6,692 nucleotides of DNA from the NCBI GenBank assembly GCA_934249215.1, contig CAKQKN010000127.1, positions 1-6,692 of the forward strand. Direction: 5' to 3'. Origin of the DNA: an uncultured Clostridia bacterium. GTDB taxonomy: Bacteria; Bacillota; Clostridia; Christensenellales; Borkfalkiaceae. Under the pieces are notes generated by a model. It was not told the DNA's origin. It worked only from the letters and a program-made list of their open reading frames with translations, and ran no database searches. The number at the start of each line of letters is the position of its first letter. Within the stretch, counting starts at the first letter, position 1. Shown piece by piece: positions 6,189 through 6,692 of the stretch. The position numbers were made by a program, and so were the translations under genes.

Positions 6189-6362
6189 TTTTCGTTCCTC
6201 CGTTATCTCCGCGCTTCAGTCGGATTCTTTCGTTCGCATTCTCCGCATAAACGCAGTGCCGTTCAGGCGCTTGCAACGCTTATGGCAACCGCCGAAAGCA
6301 ACGCCTTGTAAGCGTTCCCGCGAACGGGCTTAAATGCAAACGGTTGAATAATTGTTCAACTG
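6189..6362 (-). other. Structured 5' leader of the metal-efflux operon
   Basis: About 170 nt separate the predicted transcription start from the repressor ATG. The leader is GC-richer than the promoter and full of pairing options. GGCG(C)TTGC (6266-6274) pairs with GCAACGCC (6298-6305), enclosing GGC/GCC (6284-6293). AACGCTTA (6275-6282) pairs perfectly with TAAGCGTT (6309-6316), and CCCG/CGGG closes a UUCG loop (6317-6328). The first two stems cannot easily coexist. I could not match it to a riboswitch class I know, including the NiCo (czcD) type. No convincing upstream reading frame with a ribosome binding site is present. Confidence 0.5.
6343..6360 (-). promoter_or_regulatory. Putative ArsR/CadC operator
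   Basis: This is a perfect inverted repeat: GTTGAA, six bases, TTCAAC. It is of the TTGAA-n-TTCAA type bound by SmtB/CadC-family repressors. It lies just downstream of the -10 box, at roughly +2 to +20, where a bound repressor would block initiation or clearance. Its position before a gene encoding such a repressor supports autoregulation. Confidence 0.75.
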
Positions 6363-6405
6363 TTTTTAATTATATTCACCCGCAACTTTATTGTCAACTG
6401 TTTTT
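6356..6405. repeat. 12-bp direct repeat flanking the operon promoter
   Basis: TCAACTGTTTTT occurs at 6356-6367 and again at 6394-6405, 38 bases apart. The first copy contains the right half-site of the operator. The second overlaps the -35 region and so places another TCAA(C) half-site at the upstream edge of the promoter. It may provide a second, weaker repressor contact on the far side of the promoter. Confidence 0.6.
6369..6397 (-). promoter_or_regulatory. Perfect-consensus promoter of the metal-efflux operon
   Basis: On the minus strand there is a -35 TTGACA (6392-6397), a 17-bp spacer and a -10 TATAAT (6369-6374), exactly consensus. The spacer is of normal length, unlike the long-spaced promoters driven by MerR-type activators. 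This fits a strong promoter held off by a repressor. The start is expected at about 6362. Confidence 0.88.
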
Positions 6406-6409
6406 CAAC

Positions 6410-6456
6410 AAAAAAATAAAAAAGATTATTCTCTCCCAATCCGAACGAACAATCTT
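6410..6456 (-). terminator. Terminator just upstream of the operon promoter
   Basis: On the minus strand AAGATTGTTC (6456-6447) pairs with GAATAATCTT (6431-6422), ten pairs including one G.U, around a 15-base loop. A T-rich run of TTTTTT-A-TTTTTT character (6421-6410) follows. This is a good intrinsic terminator for minus-strand transcription arriving from the right edge. Its T-run ends only about a dozen bases before the operon -35, which insulates the promoter from read-through. Confidence 0.7.
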
Positions 6457-6525
6457 CTTTCCGATTATATAATAAAAGCTATATCGTCCCGCGAATAATC
6501 TTTAAAAAACCACCCCTATCAAAAT

Positions 6526-6547
6526 CAAAAATATATGCCAAGCATAT
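6526..6547 (-). terminator. Second terminator-like hairpin
   Basis: On the minus strand ATATGC-TTG-GCATAT (6547-6533) is followed by ATTTTTGATTTT. The stem is a perfect 6 bp but A/T-rich, so termination would be weak. It precedes the stronger terminator at 6410-6456, and the two may act in tandem on a gene lying beyond the right edge. Confidence 0.4.
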
Positions 6548-6552
6548 TCTAT

Positions 6553-6620
6553 CCCGTCATCCCGAGCCCAGCTTCCTTGCCTCACCGCCAAGGGATCCAG
6601 GCACGAAGTGCCGCACTCTC
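6553..6620. repeat. Intergenic repeat module (GTCATCCCGAGC...GGGATCC type)
   Basis: The plus strand reads CCCGTCATCCCGAGC, then AAGGGATCCAGG, then a perfect GGCAC-GAA-GTGCC hairpin (6600-6612). It resembles the widespread family of non-coding intergenic repeats starting GTCATCCTGAGC and ending AAGGATCC. It has no coding capacity. Membership rests on remembered resemblance; only one copy is visible in this window. Confidence 0.5.
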
Positions 6621-6640
6621 AACACAATCTTACTTTTAAG

Positions 6641-6690
6641 CCTTCCCTAATTCGGGGAAGGTGTCGGCTCTGCCGACGGATGAGGGCAAA
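6641..6690 (-). repeat. Double-hairpin intergenic repeat (CCCTCATCCGTCGGC type)
   Basis: On the minus strand this reads CCCTCATCC, a perfect GTCGGC-AGA-GCCGAC hairpin (6677-6663), then CCTTCCC paired with GGGAAGG (6661-6655 with 6647-6641) around a 7-base loop. I recognise the style from short repeats scattered between genes in gut Clostridia. It may continue past the right edge. No coding capacity is present. Copy number cannot be checked here. Confidence 0.5.
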
Positions 6691-6692
6691 AA

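Noticed and set aside
6206..6247. Ten-codon upstream reading frame in the repressor leader
   Set aside because: No ribosome binding site precedes its first ATG and the peptide has no metal-binding residues, so there is no case for a leader peptide.
6189..6362. Known NiCo (czcD) riboswitch
   Set aside because: Such elements occur near metal-efflux genes, but I do not see their conserved four-way junction sequences here.
6553..6692. CRISPR array or insertion-sequence end
   Set aside because: There are no regularly spaced repeats, no transposase frame and no flanking duplication; the hairpins fit short intergenic repeats better.

Overview
The window reads as chromosomal DNA of an uncultured Gram-positive anaerobe, probably a member of the Clostridia. 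This placement is inference. It rests on strong AGGAG-type ribosome binding sites, sigma-A-type promoters with 17-bp spacers, a CadC-like regulator next to a CadA-like pump, and intergenic repeats of a style I associate with gut Firmicutes. Every supported gene lies on the minus strand, so the text below reads from high to low coordinates. Plus-strand open frames are shadows of these genes, and the one at 97-339 overlaps rRNA.

Right end (6189-6692, no protein gene). Two hairpin-rich intergenic repeat modules (6553-6620 and 6641-6690) are followed by two terminator-like hairpins (6526-6547 and 6410-6456). Next come a consensus promoter (6369-6397), a perfect inverted-repeat operator at the start site (6343-6360) and a structured leader of about 170 nt.

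Metal-efflux operon (6188-3662). This holds an ArsR/SmtB-family repressor resembling CadC, a free-standing 73-residue HMA metal-binding domain, and a CadA/ZntA-type P1B ATPase of 620 residues that lacks an HMA domain of its own. The last two genes overlap by ATGA, and a strong intrinsic terminator closes the operon at 3573-3606. The expected logic is that Zn, Cd or Pb releases the repressor, the HMA protein delivers or senses metal, and the ATPase exports it.

Middle (3511-763). A short M19-family dipeptidase starts at GTG. An alpha-phosphohexomutase (PgcA type) follows with its own perfect-consensus promoter. These look like ordinary, separately transcribed housekeeping or scavenging genes.

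Left end (762-1). A strong extended -10 promoter with A-tracts upstream (541-569) drives a leader of about 307 nt, which runs directly into the 5' end of a 23S rRNA gene (227 down to 1, continuing outside the window). No 16S rRNA or tRNA lies upstream; the neighbour is the mutase gene. The 23S gene therefore appears to be transcribed independently of 16S, and its 5' domain departs from usually invariant positions. The points most worth a second look are this unlinked rRNA arrangement, the split HMA/ATPase pump and the structured operator-leader of the metal operon.
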